From Trichobilharzia szidati (Eukaryota > Platyhelminthes > Trematoda > Strigeidida > Schistosomatidae), in contig OX235277.1 of assembly GCA_944472155.2 (NCBI GenBank), positions 8,256,804 to 8,320,803 on the forward strand: DNA of 64,000 nt. The letters are read 5' to 3'. The notes beneath the pieces were generated by a model. The model was given only the letters and a program-made list of their open reading frames with translations. It did no database searches and was not told where the DNA came from. Shown piece after piece: positions 10,020 through 20,192 of the stretch (positions are counted from its first letter, which is position 1; every line of letters starts with the position of its first letter). A program made the translations under genes and the position numbers.

Positions 10020-10695
10020 TCCAGCTATTTTATTTATAAATATAAATCACAACGGTGAAGAGGAAAGGCTCCCCACTGGCTAACTCCTAATATATTTTAC
10101 GTATTCATGACTGGATTAGTCAGTCCACAAGAAAAGCGATGAGTTAATCTGTTGGAACAGAATAGAATTAATTCACAAAGTTCTTCTTCTCTTCTTATGA
10201 CCTTTTCAATAACACTAATAATAATAGTAATAATAGTAAAACATATACATGTCCTCAAAACTTCATTTGGTTGAATACATTTCAGGGAATAGGGGAAAAG
10301 CAAAACCACGCATTATGGATTTTATATGATTAAGCAAAGAAAAAGTAAAATGCAATTAACTGCCTTCTAGTTCCACATCATCGCACTCACCACCCCAACC
10401 CATTTTTTGTCATTTATTCATTCAATATTCATTCATTCTGCCTGTCTGTTCACATTAACCCAATGGATATAAGAAAATAAATAAGTTGTTTTATAAATTA
10501 TGTATGACTGAGTTGAATTCATTTGAGCTGAGCTAAGCTAAGCGAAGAGAGGGAAATGTCAAATTGTGGAAAGAATTACATAGCTAGCTTTGTTTTGTTC
10601 CTTTTTTTCATGAGCAAAAGTACTCATCAACGTTAAATATTTCCTTAACATTTTTCCTGATTAAAAATGCCCATTAAATTTTTCAAAAGAAAGGA
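10020..10695. other. Mostly unclassified, with a possible RTE leader trace
   Basis: At 10060-10090 GGTGAAGAGGAAAGGCTCCC followed by GGCTAACTCC resembles the RTE 5' leader seen at 55.77 and 35.5 kb. The rest has no recognised feature. Confidence 0.35.
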
Positions 10696-10699
10696 CACG

Positions 10700-10740
10700 G
10701 AACAAGGAGTACTCTTTTCGATAAATTCACCATCGGGCTC
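10700..10740 (-). ncRNA. Hammerhead-like motif, inverted PLE-1 end
   Basis: Minus strand: GAGC (10737-10740), core CCGATGG, GAAAAGAGTACTCCTT with a palindromic stem III, then GTTC (10700-10703). Two core positions differ from CUGANGA. Confidence 0.45.
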
Positions 10741-11264
10741 TACCTAGACTAGCCACTTCTAATTGTATCTACCAATTCAACTGCGCTTGTGATAGAGCGA
10801 GTTATATTGATTTTTTGTGCTCACTCGAGAACATCTCCCAGTATGGTTAATTAAAGGTGCAGTTAAAACTATTAACAGCTCGATATTAGGCGATCTGCTA
10901 CAAACCGGTCACAAAGTCAGCCAGCGTGGAAGAATACTTCTCTATCATTTACCGAGTGCCTAACAAATTACCAAAATCGTCGAAGCACCGCATGCTCCAA
11001 ATAGCGGAGGCTATTGCAATTCACCTCAAACAACCAGTGCTCTGTGTTCAAAAGAAACAAGTTCAGCCCCTACTACTGCCCTGGCCCTCAGTAGAAACTA
11101 TAAAATCATGAATTTGTAATATTATCTTTCATAGTTCTTCTGACATTCGGTTTATTTTATGTTGATGCTGTTCAGCTGTAATTTATCAATATTATTGATT
11201 CGATGTTATTTAAACAGCATTAATGTCGTTCATAACACTAATTCATTCATTCACTATAACTGTA

Positions 11265-11308
11265 GAGCCTGATGATGAAGGGGTTACCGAAAAGAGTACT
11301 CTTTGTTC
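11265..11308 (+). ncRNA. Hammerhead-like motif at a PLE-1 end
   Basis: Stem I GAGC (11265-11268) pairs with GTTC (11305-11308) via one G.U. Core CTGATGA (11269-11275) is canonical. TGAAG is inserted before a short GG/CC stem II, then GAAA. Stem III AAGAGTACTCTT is a perfect palindrome; cleavage triplet TTT. Confidence 0.55.
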
Positions 11309-11312
11309 CATG

Positions 11313-11655
11313 TCCATTCTTCTTAAAAATTTAACATTTTTCGTAATTAAGTTATTCAGGTAGCTAATCCGTTTACAGTGAAATCATGGTTGAATTTATT
11401 GGTAAACGGAATGGTCATAGGATGATGGTATGTACATGACTGAGTGATATTAATAAGTTGAAAACCATTCACATCAAATACCAGTGGTTGATAGGTATGT
11501 CTAAGTGTGCTCTAAATGCTGGACAGACGCAGTGTTCATCTGGAGCAGATATCATCGGTGGTTCAAGTGATTCGACTTGGCAGTTTTGACGAGCTAGTTA
11601 TTCCCAGTATATGAACGATACCTTCATTCTTTGTGAATGTGACAGAAATGCAAAA
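11313..11655. other. Unclassified
   Basis: No coding or repeat content recognised. Confidence 0.35.
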
Positions 11656-11659
11656 ATGT

Positions 11660-12535
11660 ATATTACATTATAATAAAGGTTATCTTCTATTTCTCAGTGA
11701 ATGAAAAACAAAACGATATTGTTTTTACTGACGTTTCGCTATTTAATGCTAATAGCTTTATCGACGTATTATTATTTAACCGGAATTTACAAAATCTCAG
11801 CATATTTATAACAAAGAGTTAAGAGGTGAGAAATTAAACTTAGGTCAAGTTAAACGGACATATTGAAGGTCAAAATAACAATGAAGATCACTAAGCCAAA
11901 TAACAAAGGTAATAGTTCGTCTGTTATGATATCAAAATAAAGTTTACTAACTTTATCATCGTTCGTCTGTCTGGGGGCGTTTTTCCGTTGTCAAGTCGGT
12001 CAATTGGTAAAGATAACAAAATCAAGTGCGGACTGTTGAATTTGATCAGTGTGAAAAATTATAAAGGCAGTGTGTGTTTACATAGTGAAATTGCATATCA
12101 CATTCGTGTAGATTTTGTCACTTCATGGAGGAGGGGAGGTGATGTAACCAGGTCAGATTCTGTTTTAGTCCATCATTCCTATTCAAGCGATTTGGATTCC
12201 ACTTGATATGAAGTGCTTCTGATGATATTAGACGTTCTTTGTGATTTCTGCAATTCTTCTTTAAAGTGATGATTTCAGTATTGTCAAAATCAATTTTGTT
12301 GTCTGATTCTATAGCGTGTAGACAGTCCTATGGCTGATGACTTCTCAAGTTTTTCTAGTTCAACTGGATTTATCGGTGGTCGAACAGATGCTCTACGGTG
12401 TTCATTTCTTCTGATTTTCATTTCTCGAGATGTTTGTCCGATGTATATCGCATCACATTACACAATTAGATAGCGAATCTTTAGGGATTTGATCTTTCAT
12501 ATGGACAAGGTTGTTTCGCAGTGTGTCTGATCTTT
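11660..12535 (-). mobile_element. PLE-3 fragment, left half of a head-to-head pair
   Basis: On the minus strand: decayed GIY-YIG region (12.2-12.5 kb, matching PLE-3 at 7.4-7.7 kb), 3' flank, then the terminal repeat at 11690-11810 with GCTATT...AATAGC and GAAACGTC. Its 5' side meets a plus-strand PLE-3 piece near 12536. The two share an inverted terminal stretch of about 300 bp (11690-12000 against 12780-13110). Confidence 0.7.
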
Positions 12536-13135
12536 TGGACAGAAAAGCTTCAGAAATCATAAAGCACGTCTAATATCATCAGAAACACTTCATATTAAAT
12601 GTAATACATATTGTCTGAATAGGAATGATGGACTAAAACAGAATCTGACCTGGTTACAACACCTCCCTCCCCCATGAAGTGACAAAATCAACACGAATGT
12701 GATAATCAATATCATTAAATAAACACAAGCTGCTTTTATAATTTTACATACTGATCAAATCCAACAATCTACACTTGATTTTGTTATCTTTACCAATTGA
12801 CCAGCTTGACAAGGGAAAAACGCCCCCAGACAGACGAACGATGATGAAGTTAGTAAACTTTGTTTTGATATCATAACAGATGTACTATTACCTTTGTTAT
12901 TTGGTTTGGTGATCTTCATTGCTAATTTGACTTTCAGTATGTCCTCCTTTTAATTTGACCTAACTTGTCTATTTTCTCACCCCCTAACTGTTTGTTATAT
13001 ATATGCTGAGATTTTGTAAATTCCGGTTTAATAATACTTTGATAAAGCTATTAGCAGCAGCATTAAATAGTGAAACATCAGTAAAAGCTGCAACAATATC
13101 GTTTTGTTTTTCATTCATTGGGAAATGCAAAAAGT
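12536..13135 (+). mobile_element. PLE-3 3' region, right half of a head-to-head pair
   Basis: Begins in the C-terminal coding remnant (AGCTTCAGAAATCATAAAGC as at 7.69 kb) and runs through 3' flank to the terminal repeat with the best PLE-3 hammerhead-like fold (13035-13083). Confidence 0.7.
13035..13083 (+). ncRNA. Hammerhead-like motif, PLE-3 end
   Basis: Stem I TACT (13035-13038) pairs with AGTA (13080-13083). Core TTGATAA plus A replaces CUGANGA. Stem II GCTATT/AATAGT pairs throughout with one G.U. GAAAC follows, then cleavage triplet ATC. Other copies have GTC. Core changes at C3 and G8 suggest low activity. Confidence 0.5.
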
Positions 13136-13290
13136 ACTTTTATTATAATAATATTCTTTGTTCACTAATTAATCTTTTCAACGTTTTAATGAGCACCTCC
13201 AATGAATTAATTAGGCATCGATTTCGTCATTGGCAAATTACAAAGTTCGATGTGAGTAATCACCATCGTTTTATTGGAAACAGACAGGAA

Positions 13291-13467
13291 TCATATCACA
13301 ATACATAATCTGCTTGACGCTATAAATATTAGTCAAGAAAGCAATTATCCTAAGTAGTTTCCAACTAGTTATGTCACTCAATCATCGCAATTATGACATC
13401 GCTGTATCTGCCTAGCTTTCTTGATTACCAGTTATCGCATCAAGCAGATTATATGTTGTGATGTATT
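13291..13467. repeat. Small foldback (about 177 bp)
   Basis: TATCACAATACATAATCTGC plus TTGACG and the following TCAAGAAAGC are inverted at 13405-13467 (GCTTTCTTGA ... CATCAAGCAGATTATATGTT). No ORF. A miniature inverted-repeat element or a decayed foldback end is possible. Confidence 0.55.
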
Positions 13468-13639
13468 TTCCGGTATTCTAATTTTCCCGTGTGGCTAGCC
13501 AGGTTAGACATTATTTGTAAATATGTTTGCGGACTTTATACCATTCACGGTTGATGCATTTTACTCCACAGGAATAAGTTAATTGATAAATACACATTGG
13601 GTTAGTTAACAATGGTATCTTATCCTTAACAAATGGTTG

Positions 13640-14160
13640 GATTAATTTTCTTCAGGTCTACTTTTCTTCAAGTCTACTTCAGACATTTAGAAATGAGGTT
13701 TCTAAAAATTTCTGCTTTCATATCACTTCTGAACTCTAGGTTCATGAAAAGAGCTTCTTCGGTGACACCAACAGCCTTCAACATTGGAGGCATTTTCCTC
13801 TATGATTTTGTCAATAAATCAAGGTGGATATCTATTTTCTGTTAGGGTATCGCGTAGCGATTTCAACTCAGTCCCTTTCATATCTTTCGAAATCATTTTT
13901 AGAATCTTGAAACAATAAGAACACGCCTGGATTTGCTTTCTGGGAAGTGTGACAAAGCTTTTGAAGTTAGCTGACTGTCCAGTTCATGATGGTTTTAGGT
14001 TTATTGATCTTTGGATAGAGTTATTTTGTCTTCCAAGAAGTAATACTTCCAGGAATGTAAAAGGTAGGTTTATTTCTCGTTCTAGACTGAACGCTTTTTC
14101 ACAGTTGAGTCTTCTTTTGGTTAAAAATACTGAATTAACGTTGTTGTTTAAAAACTCGTG
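13640..14160 (-). pseudogene. PLE RT thumb fragment, broken
   Basis: On the minus strand the DNA reads LGRQNNSIQRSINLKPS, then NFKSFVTLPRKQ, ILKMISKDMKGTELKSLRD and TENRYPP.FIDKIIEEN, the palm-to-thumb segment of a PLE reverse transcriptase (FLDVLL...SI.RSIYRKPT...FVPL...NGYP.RFIDK). Stops interrupt it. It meets a plus-strand PLE head-to-head near 14170. Confidence 0.7.
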
Positions 14161-14184
14161 TCCGACGCATCTGACGCTCTGATA

Positions 14185-14815
14185 GCATCGTAGAAGAACT
14201 AAACTTCTTGAAAGAAATCTTCTTACAAAACGGTTATCCATCAAGATTCTTAGACAAAAACATCAAACAAAAAATCTAAAAGCAAGAAACAGCATCTGTG
14301 CCAAAAAAGATACTTTATATGAACCTCGACTTCAAAGGAGACCTACTCAGTGACTTCTTTAGAAGGAGAATCTCCACCTATTTAAAAAGAAATTTCTTTG
14401 CGGTAACATTGAGAGTAGTGTTCTCTAGTCGTCCGCTGATCTGCAGAAGCCCAAAAGACAAGATCCTGCACTTGACCAATTCTATGTGCATATATCAGTT
14501 CACCTGTTGCTGTGGAGGCAGGTACATTGGTCGTTCAACGCGAATCCTGTCAAAAAGGGTCAAAGAACACTATCCAGCGTTGCTGCAGAAAGGAAGTAGT
14601 GACCGTATAAGGAGTGCAATGATAGAACACCTCGTCAACACTGGTCATTTCATCTAAACAAACCCCTCCTCCTTCAGGTGATCTACAAAGTGAAGAACAA
14701 CCTTCCAAAGACAGTACGATTCCGTCTTCTTTGCATCGCAGAGGCTCTAGCCATTAGGCTAGAGGAACCAGAACTGTGCATCCAAAAACAATTATTCAAC
14801 CACTTCTACTCCCAT
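14185..14815 (+). pseudogene. PLE-1 linker and GIY-YIG endonuclease, near-complete but frameshifted
   Basis: Reads LKEIFLQNGYPSRFLDKNIK, linker with LDFKGDLLSDFFRRRISTYL, SMCIYQFTCCCGGRYIGRST (GIY and YIG elements with cysteines), SKRVKEHYPALL, IEHLVNTGHF, then a frame change and LLCIAEALAIRLEEPELC. The order is that of an intact PLE C-terminus. One stop near 14.28 kb and a frameshift after 14.65 kb inactivate it. Confidence 0.8.
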
Positions 14816-14819
14816 AGTA

Positions 14820-15400
14820 ACAACTGTGTTGATTTGACTTAACTTTTGTTTGTATGCTTATTTTTCTACTCAAAACCCTTGTGTAATTCCGTATATTTTG
14901 TTTCCATGTACACCCTGAGCACAAATCTTTCATCAAACTATTCATGTTATTACGTAACTCTTCTTTAACCATCGTTTGTGACAACTCATCACTTTGTTAC
15001 TACCCTCTTATATCAACATCCAATCCATCTGAACTTACTAATTGTATTTTCGTTTGACCAATTTAATGTACACACACACATACAAAACAACCATATACAA
15101 TATTTACGATTGTACAGCTATGAAAATGAATTCATCGAAAACAGACTCTTAGCTGAACTACTGGTCTTCTGTCTATTATTGTTCGAATGGGAATTTTTCA
15201 TGAATTAAAAATTATTCGATTATGCATCCATATCATGTAACTGTGCTTAAACGTAACGCAGATTAACAATGAGTTATGAGATAGTGGTAGGGAATAAGTA
15301 CATAAAACTTGACAACAGAATTAATGGACACTTAACTTCAATTTGTATCTAATTTCATAGTCTTTATCAGTCGATAAATTTCAAGTGTAACAACTATTTC
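14820..15400. other. PLE 3' flank and unclassified DNA
   Basis: AT-rich sequence following the PLE C-terminus. ACACACACAC-type short tract near 15.07 kb. No other feature. Confidence 0.35.
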
Positions 15401-15407
15401 GTTGGAT

Positions 15408-15500
15408 GATTTCAACATGAGCTGACATCAGTTAGAGAACCATTGAAAAATTTGACATTACGCGACAGCTGCTTCATTCTCGTTTGGGAATCTTCATCAG
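15408..15500 (-). mobile_element. SINE-A copy, 5' truncated at the hammerhead
   Basis: Minus strand: CTGATGAAGATTCCCAAACG, then GCAGCTGTC, a tail with TTCAATGGTTCT-type sequence and GATGTCAGCTCATG. The Pol III head is absent; the copy starts exactly at CTGATGA and abuts a plus copy at 15501. Confidence 0.65.
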
Positions 15501-15645
15501 AACTAGGACGAAACAGCTGTCCAGTACTCCCTGGCAAGTTTTTCAATGGTTCTATAACTGATGTCAGCTCACGATAAAATCCTCCAATCGGTCAAAAAAA
15601 TTCCCCACAAAAATCAATACTTGAAAATTAATGACAATTTATTCC
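15501..15645 (+). mobile_element. SINE-A copy, starts in the stem II loop
   Basis: Plus strand: AACTAGGACGAAACAGCTGT, CCAGTACTCC, TTCAATGGTTCTATAACTGA, TGTCAGCTCACGAT, AATCCTCC. Truncated at its 5' side in the hammerhead-like loop and joined head-to-head to the minus copy. Confidence 0.7.
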
Positions 15646-15689
15646 AAGAAAGACACCAAAATGAATTCACTTTTTTCGTCCATACTAAG

Positions 15690-15925
15690 GATTTCTCATC
15701 AGCAGGCAACTATTACATCACTGACGAGTGATCGAACCTACGACTTATGAGTTAAAATGTGAACCCGTATACCAATGAACCACTGGGACAGTATTCAATG
15801 GCTCATCACTTCTACTTTCTACCAATTTGTGCTCACCTTGCAACCTGAAGGTAATAGGTTCGATATCTGATAGGCTCATAAGTACGTACTTCTGAAAAGT
15901 CCAAAACAAGGACTAAACAGTTGGC
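15690..15925. repeat. Degenerate SINE-A-like pieces in both orientations
   Basis: Around 15.76-15.79 kb the complement of CCCAGTGGTTCATTGGT is visible (minus). Around 15.80-15.92 kb GTGCTCACCTTGCAACC, GAAGGTAATAGGTTCGAT and CTGAAAAGTCCAAAACAAG follow in plus order. A separate minus CTGATGAGAAATCC...GGACGAAA signature lies at about 15.67-15.70 kb. Confidence 0.4.
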
Positions 15926-15929
15926 GATT

Positions 15930-16550
15930 ACTTTGTGACTAGTGTCAAAATCAATCTGCTCTCTACAAAGCAATAATTAAGAACCTTTTTTATTCATACC
16001 TTTCTAACTATCCATGAATATTTTATTAGAATATACAATTAATCTAGGATAATCTGCTTGACATTTTGACTCTTCAATAAAATAAAACAAATATGCATGT
16101 TTAATTTACAATTAAGATTATTTAGGGTGATTGGCCGGGTTGTTTGAGCGCTTAAAGGACAGCTTACCGAAGTGATTAGGCGAGTTCCACTTGTCCTGCG
16201 TCATTTGATGTCATTCCCTCAATCAAATCGATAACAATAATAATGGAGGCGGTGTTTGTATTGTCAGAAATAACAATCACATGATGAATAATCTAGTAAA
16301 TGGAAAGCATACACGTATTTATTGGCCTTCATAGTTTTTCGATATGATGCTTGCCTGGTTATCTGAATACATAAGCTGATGTTAATGATGATAAATTTAC
16401 TGGCATTGGGAAACTTCATACTGCAGATCAAATGACTAAAAAGGATTACTAATAAAACAATAAGAAGGTGTAATTTATCTGAAACGTGTAGTGTGTGTTT
16501 GCGCTCCAAAGAAGACGAAACCATATTGCTTTTAAAGGTTATTCTTCACT
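15930..16550. other. Unclassified
   Basis: No family resemblance. The antisense ORF 16264-16524 is unsupported. Confidence 0.35.
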
Positions 16551-16554
16551 CTGT

Positions 16555-17285
16555 AGATTACTTTGAAGGGGGAGGCATTTGTTGAGATGGAATGATCAGT
16601 GTTAACCAGGTGTACAATCATCGCACCACTATTTACTTTTCTCAATCATGCTGGATAATGTTTTTGAATCCTTTAAGACAGGATGCGCAATGAACCACCG
16701 ATGTGCCTGGCTCCACAGCAACAGGTGAACTGATATATGCACACAGAAGTGGTCAGATGCCGGATCTTGTCCTTAAGGCTTGTGCAGATCAGTGGGCGAC
16801 TGAACAACACTATTCTTAGTGTTGCTGTGAAGAATGTTCTTCTCAGAGATGATGTGATCCTTCCCTCCAGAATATCGCTTGTTCAATCTCCCTTGAAATC
16901 CAAATTCGTGTAGAGTTTCTTTTCAGACGCAAGTGAAGTTTCATTTCTACAAATTCTTGGTTTGATATTTTTATCAATGAATCTTAATGAGTATCCTTTT
17001 TGGATGAAGATTTCTTTCAAAAGACCTAGTTCTGCTTCTAGAACATCAAGACTACAGATGCCTCGGATGCGAGTGATAAGGGATTTAATTAAATTCCGCT
17101 TTTGTTGAATGGTTGCCTAGCTGTAGACGCTTGTTAGTTGACCACTCCAAGTAGCTTTTCTATGGATTGATCTTCTTAAGGTCGCATCAATTCTTCTTGT
17201 TCATTCCACATCAAGAAACAGAATTTTTTGATCCATTTTCCATTTCAAGAGTGAATTTTATTGCTGTTTTTATTTTGTAATGAAA
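16555..17285 (-). pseudogene. PLE-1 thumb, linker and GIY-YIG, broken, antisense
   Basis: On the minus strand from about 17285 downward: the RT segment ahead of the thumb, the PLE thumb with KEIFIQKGYSLRFIDKNIK, linker, a DFKGD stretch, CIYQFTCCCGARHIGGS, and an EH region. Same subtype as 14.2-14.8 kb and 59.3-59.9 kb. Frameshifts and stops interrupt it. Confidence 0.75.
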
Positions 17286-17569
17286 TCTGATCTTTAAACA
17301 GATGTTATGTTCATTCAAGTTTACCTAATAACACTGAAATTAGTTTCCATTTTTTTTAGTTCAAATTAATGAACATGTAGAATGTACATGTAGATGACCT
17401 TAAAATCATCATCAGTGAAATGGAGCGCAATAATATGATTCATATTATGAAAATTGAGTTACTAATCTCCATTCCTGTCTTAAATCATTAACCTGATTTC
17501 AGATGCGTTCATTTCTTTGCTTTATACCAAGCCACACAACTACTATTTATCAAGTCAGCTTGATCTATT

Positions 17570-18555
17570 ATTATTATTGTTGTTCCCGTGGATTCCTAGT
17601 GGAACATAGGGCTTCAACCGCACGTCCCCACTTGCTTCTGTCTTCTGCTGTACTTTTCACCTGCATCCATGTTAGTCCATGCTGTTTCAACTCCTCTTCA
17701 CACGATCTCCTCCATGTCACTCTTGGTCGTCCCACTCGCCGCTTCCCTTACGCGTTCCACTCGAGCGATTCCCTGACGCGATATGTCACCCAGCGGCCTC
17801 CTCAGCGAGTGTCCAATCCATCTACACCTTCTCCTGTTTATTTTTTGGGCGATTGGTTCTTGTTTTGTTTCTTCACAAGGTTTATTGTTGGTGATTCTTT
17901 CCGGCCATCTGATCTTCAGTACAGAACGAAGACAGCTGTTCATAAAGGTATGCAACAGGCTGTTGGAAATATTCTTTGTGACCCGCCAAGTTTCTGATCC
18001 GTACGTATAGAAGAACTGACTGACTTGACGTTTGTTTGTATTGAAAATCTGAATTTTGTTGTTGATGCTGAGGAGTGACGAAGATTTCCAGATTGGTTTC
18101 AGGTTGATGAATGAATGTGTTTCTCGCCTTCGTGATTCTCGATTTGACATCCTCGTCTGTCGGTTTCTCCTGTAGTTGAGACAATGCTCCCTAGATAAGT
18201 GAATGAAGTAACCTCTTTCAAATCCCTCCCGTTGATGGTGATTGGCGCTGGATGTTGTTTCTGATGCTGTTTTTGTTGTTGGTTGGCTATTTTCATAACC
18301 TTCGTCTTGTCTATGTTCACCTGGAGTCCTATCTTTGCTGCTTCTTCGACCAGTTTGTCGGCTTCTGCTTGTAAGTTTTCCATTTTGTGTGACATTAAAC
18401 ATAAATCATCCTCGAAATCCAGGTCTTCTAGGTTCTTCCCTTCGGTCCAGGATATCCCTGTCTTCTCGCTTCCCACTGTTTGACGCATAGTCCAGTCCAC
18501 CACAATTAGGAATATCATTGGTGATAATAAGCACCCTTGTTTGACTCCTGTATTT
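17570..18555 (-). mobile_element. RTE-type non-LTR retrotransposon, 3' portion, antisense
   Basis: On the minus strand the element runs from the RT core (NMIFLIVVDWTMRQT, LEDLDFEDDLCLMSHK, where FADD has become FEDD) through SFTYLGSIVSTTGETD, LLYGSETWRVTKN, LRSVLKIRWPERI, RWIGHSLRRP and a 3' end with CCTATGTTCCAC followed by an (AAT)n-like tail. It is frameshifted in several places, so the overlapping ORFs on both strands are pieces or shadows. Confidence 0.85.
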
Positions 18556-18556
18556 G

Positions 18557-18700
18557 CTCGACTAGATTACTAGCTTACTAGGTTTCTATCCGGTCCCAAG
18601 CCCGGATAAGGAGGGAGGGTCGGGGAGTGGTGCTAACAACTCCACTCCCAAAACTTAACCAAATTGCTACAGAATCTTCAACGCAAAATCAGCTCGATTT
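18557..18700 (+). mobile_element. RTE 5' leader fragment
   Basis: GGTCCCAAGCCCGGATAAGG, GGTGCTAACAACTCC, AACCAAATTGCTACAGAA and TCTTCAACGC match the start of the RTE copy at 35452. It lies plus, immediately beside the minus RTE fragment, so it is a separate truncated insertion or an inversion. Confidence 0.65.
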
Positions 18701-18829
18701 ATCATGATGAAATTGAAAACATCATAACCCAGTTTTGGTTGAGTTCGTCAAAACGATTTTGTCAAGCGTTGATCAACGGGGTTTTGACCGGTTGCAGGCT
18801 TGATAAAGATCTGAAATTTGTTAGAGAAC

Positions 18830-18968
18830 TATTGAAAACTAAACCAGATAGTACTAAACAGTTGTTCCGTCCCAGTTGGAAACTCGTCAGCATGATACAC
18901 TGAGGTTATAGCCTAGGACTTTACGATTACGAGACGAGCTCTCATAACATTGAGCTACTGGGACCCAA
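18830..18968 (-). mobile_element. SINE-A copy with canonical-type hammerhead core
   Basis: Minus strand order: GGGTCCCAGTAGCTCAATG (A-box region), GAGCTCGTCTCGTAATCG, a weak B box, core CTGACGA (18884-18890), stem II GTTTC/GGGAC, GGAAC, then AACTGTTTAGTAC. CTGACGA directly adjoins stem II here, unlike most SINE-A copies. Confidence 0.65.
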
Positions 18969-19039
18969 TCAAAAAGCTAATGAAATCCAACATCTGTGAT
19001 GCGCTAAATGTATCAGCAACCAACATAAGTCGAAATTTA

Positions 19040-19200
19040 TCAGCCATTGAGTCGGATCCCAGTGGCTTAATGGTCTACGAACTGGCGTCGTAATCTGAAG
19101 GTCCTCGGTGTAAACTCTGATGAGTTCGTACTGCCGAAGAGTTTCAAAGTGGTGTGGAACAGCTGTCCAGTACTGTCTCATTTTCGACAATGACTTTCGG
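19040..19200 (+). mobile_element. SINE-A copy
   Basis: CGGATCCCAGTGGCTTAATG, GTCTACGAACTGGCG, GTAATCTGAAGGTCCTCGG, then a decayed hammerhead-like region and GAACAGCTGTCCAGTACTG. Faces the minus copy at 18830-18968 head-to-head. Confidence 0.65.
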
Positions 19201-19299
19201 CAATTACCACTGCACGTTTAGTCATTGATTATATATACCTGGACGTTTAAAATAAACACTGTGTTCAATATAAATTATTTAAATTAATCCCAGCGTGTT

Positions 19300-20100
19300 T
19301 GATAAGAAATCAAAACAAGATTTTCCTGAACGTTTCGCTGCATATGCCACAGCTTCTTCATCAGATTTCTTCGGATTTTATTAATCATCAAGATATATAG
19401 TCAAAACCTTTTTACATAAATTGAAGTCAGTTTATTTGAAGGTCACTTATCCATAGATATTTGTGCCAATAGAAACATGTGAGCAGTCATCACATATATT
19501 TGAAGTGACTAATGTCAGATTGTTATTGCGCATATTTTCCTACAGTTGACTTGTAAGGATTAGTTTTGTATGAGTGTGTGAATGTTTGTTATTCGTCATA
19601 CGGAAAGACGTCAATTCACGTGTGATAAACATGATAATACATTTTTTAAAGGTCACGGAGGCTCATAGAGTGTTTGTTGTTTTTTCATCTGTCTTGCTTC
19701 ATTAGAGTTTGCCATATAGGTGATAGGTCTATCCCTTCTCTCCTTCCTATTCACTGCATTCGATGTGGTTAAAATGTGCAAGGATTCATAGGTCAAGCTT
19801 TCTTTATGTGAATGAAGTCCTCTTCCAAGAATTTCGACATTGTCGAAATCAATCTTATGTCCGTTGTCTATCGCATGCATCGCTATAGCCGATCTTTTAT
19901 GTAGACTTTTTAATTCTACTTTATTTCTAGGTGGACGTTTCATGCATAGTCTATGTTCATTCACTCTGACATTCACCTGTCTACTGCTCTCCCATATATA
20001 GCATGCTTCACACTCTGAACACTTTATCCTATGGACACAATAAATTTGTGACATTTTGAGAACCATATCCTTGACATTCACCAAAGTGCTCATTATATAA
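19300..20100 (-). mobile_element. PLE-3-like GIY-YIG fragment and 3' end, antisense
   Basis: A 146-codon minus ORF (20093-19653) reads IYCVHRIKCSECEACYI, VNEHRLCMK, LHKRSAIAMHAIDNGHKIDF and NVEILGR, ending as PLE C-termini do. The YIG glycine is replaced (YIW). Downstream, 3' flank extends to a hammerhead-like terminal fold at 19325-19365. Truncated at its RT side. Confidence 0.75.
19325..19365 (-). ncRNA. Hammerhead-like motif at a PLE-3-like end
   Basis: Minus strand: TCTG (19362-19365) pairs with CAGG (19325-19328), then ATGAAGAA, stem II GCTG/CAGC, GAAAC and cleavage triplet GTT. It shows the same core variant, ATGAAGA plus extra base, as SINE-A. Confidence 0.5.
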
Positions 20101-20192
20101 AAAATAACACATAAAGCTCTATAGGAACTGTAAGAATGTGGTTCATCCGGCTTACTTTATCCTCTTCTTCGGTGATAAAAGTTTTATAATAG

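Larger units (their letters stand above)
10697..11312 (+). mobile_element. Short PLE-1 unit with inverted hammerhead-like ends
   Basis: A GIY-YIG relic (TSNCIYQFNCACD near 10.76 kb, then FSIIYRVPNKL, LQIAEAIAI and PVLCVQKKQVQPLLLPW) is bracketed by inverted PLE-1 ends at 10700-10740 (minus) and 11265-11308 (plus). The central nuclease region is shortened and broken. It looks like a drastically 5'-truncated insertion flanked by a foldback end. Confidence 0.75.

Noticed and set aside
17503..17997. 164-codon plus ORF
   Set aside because: It lies antisense over the RTE copy at 17570-18555 and its translation is low-complexity; a shadow of the minus element.
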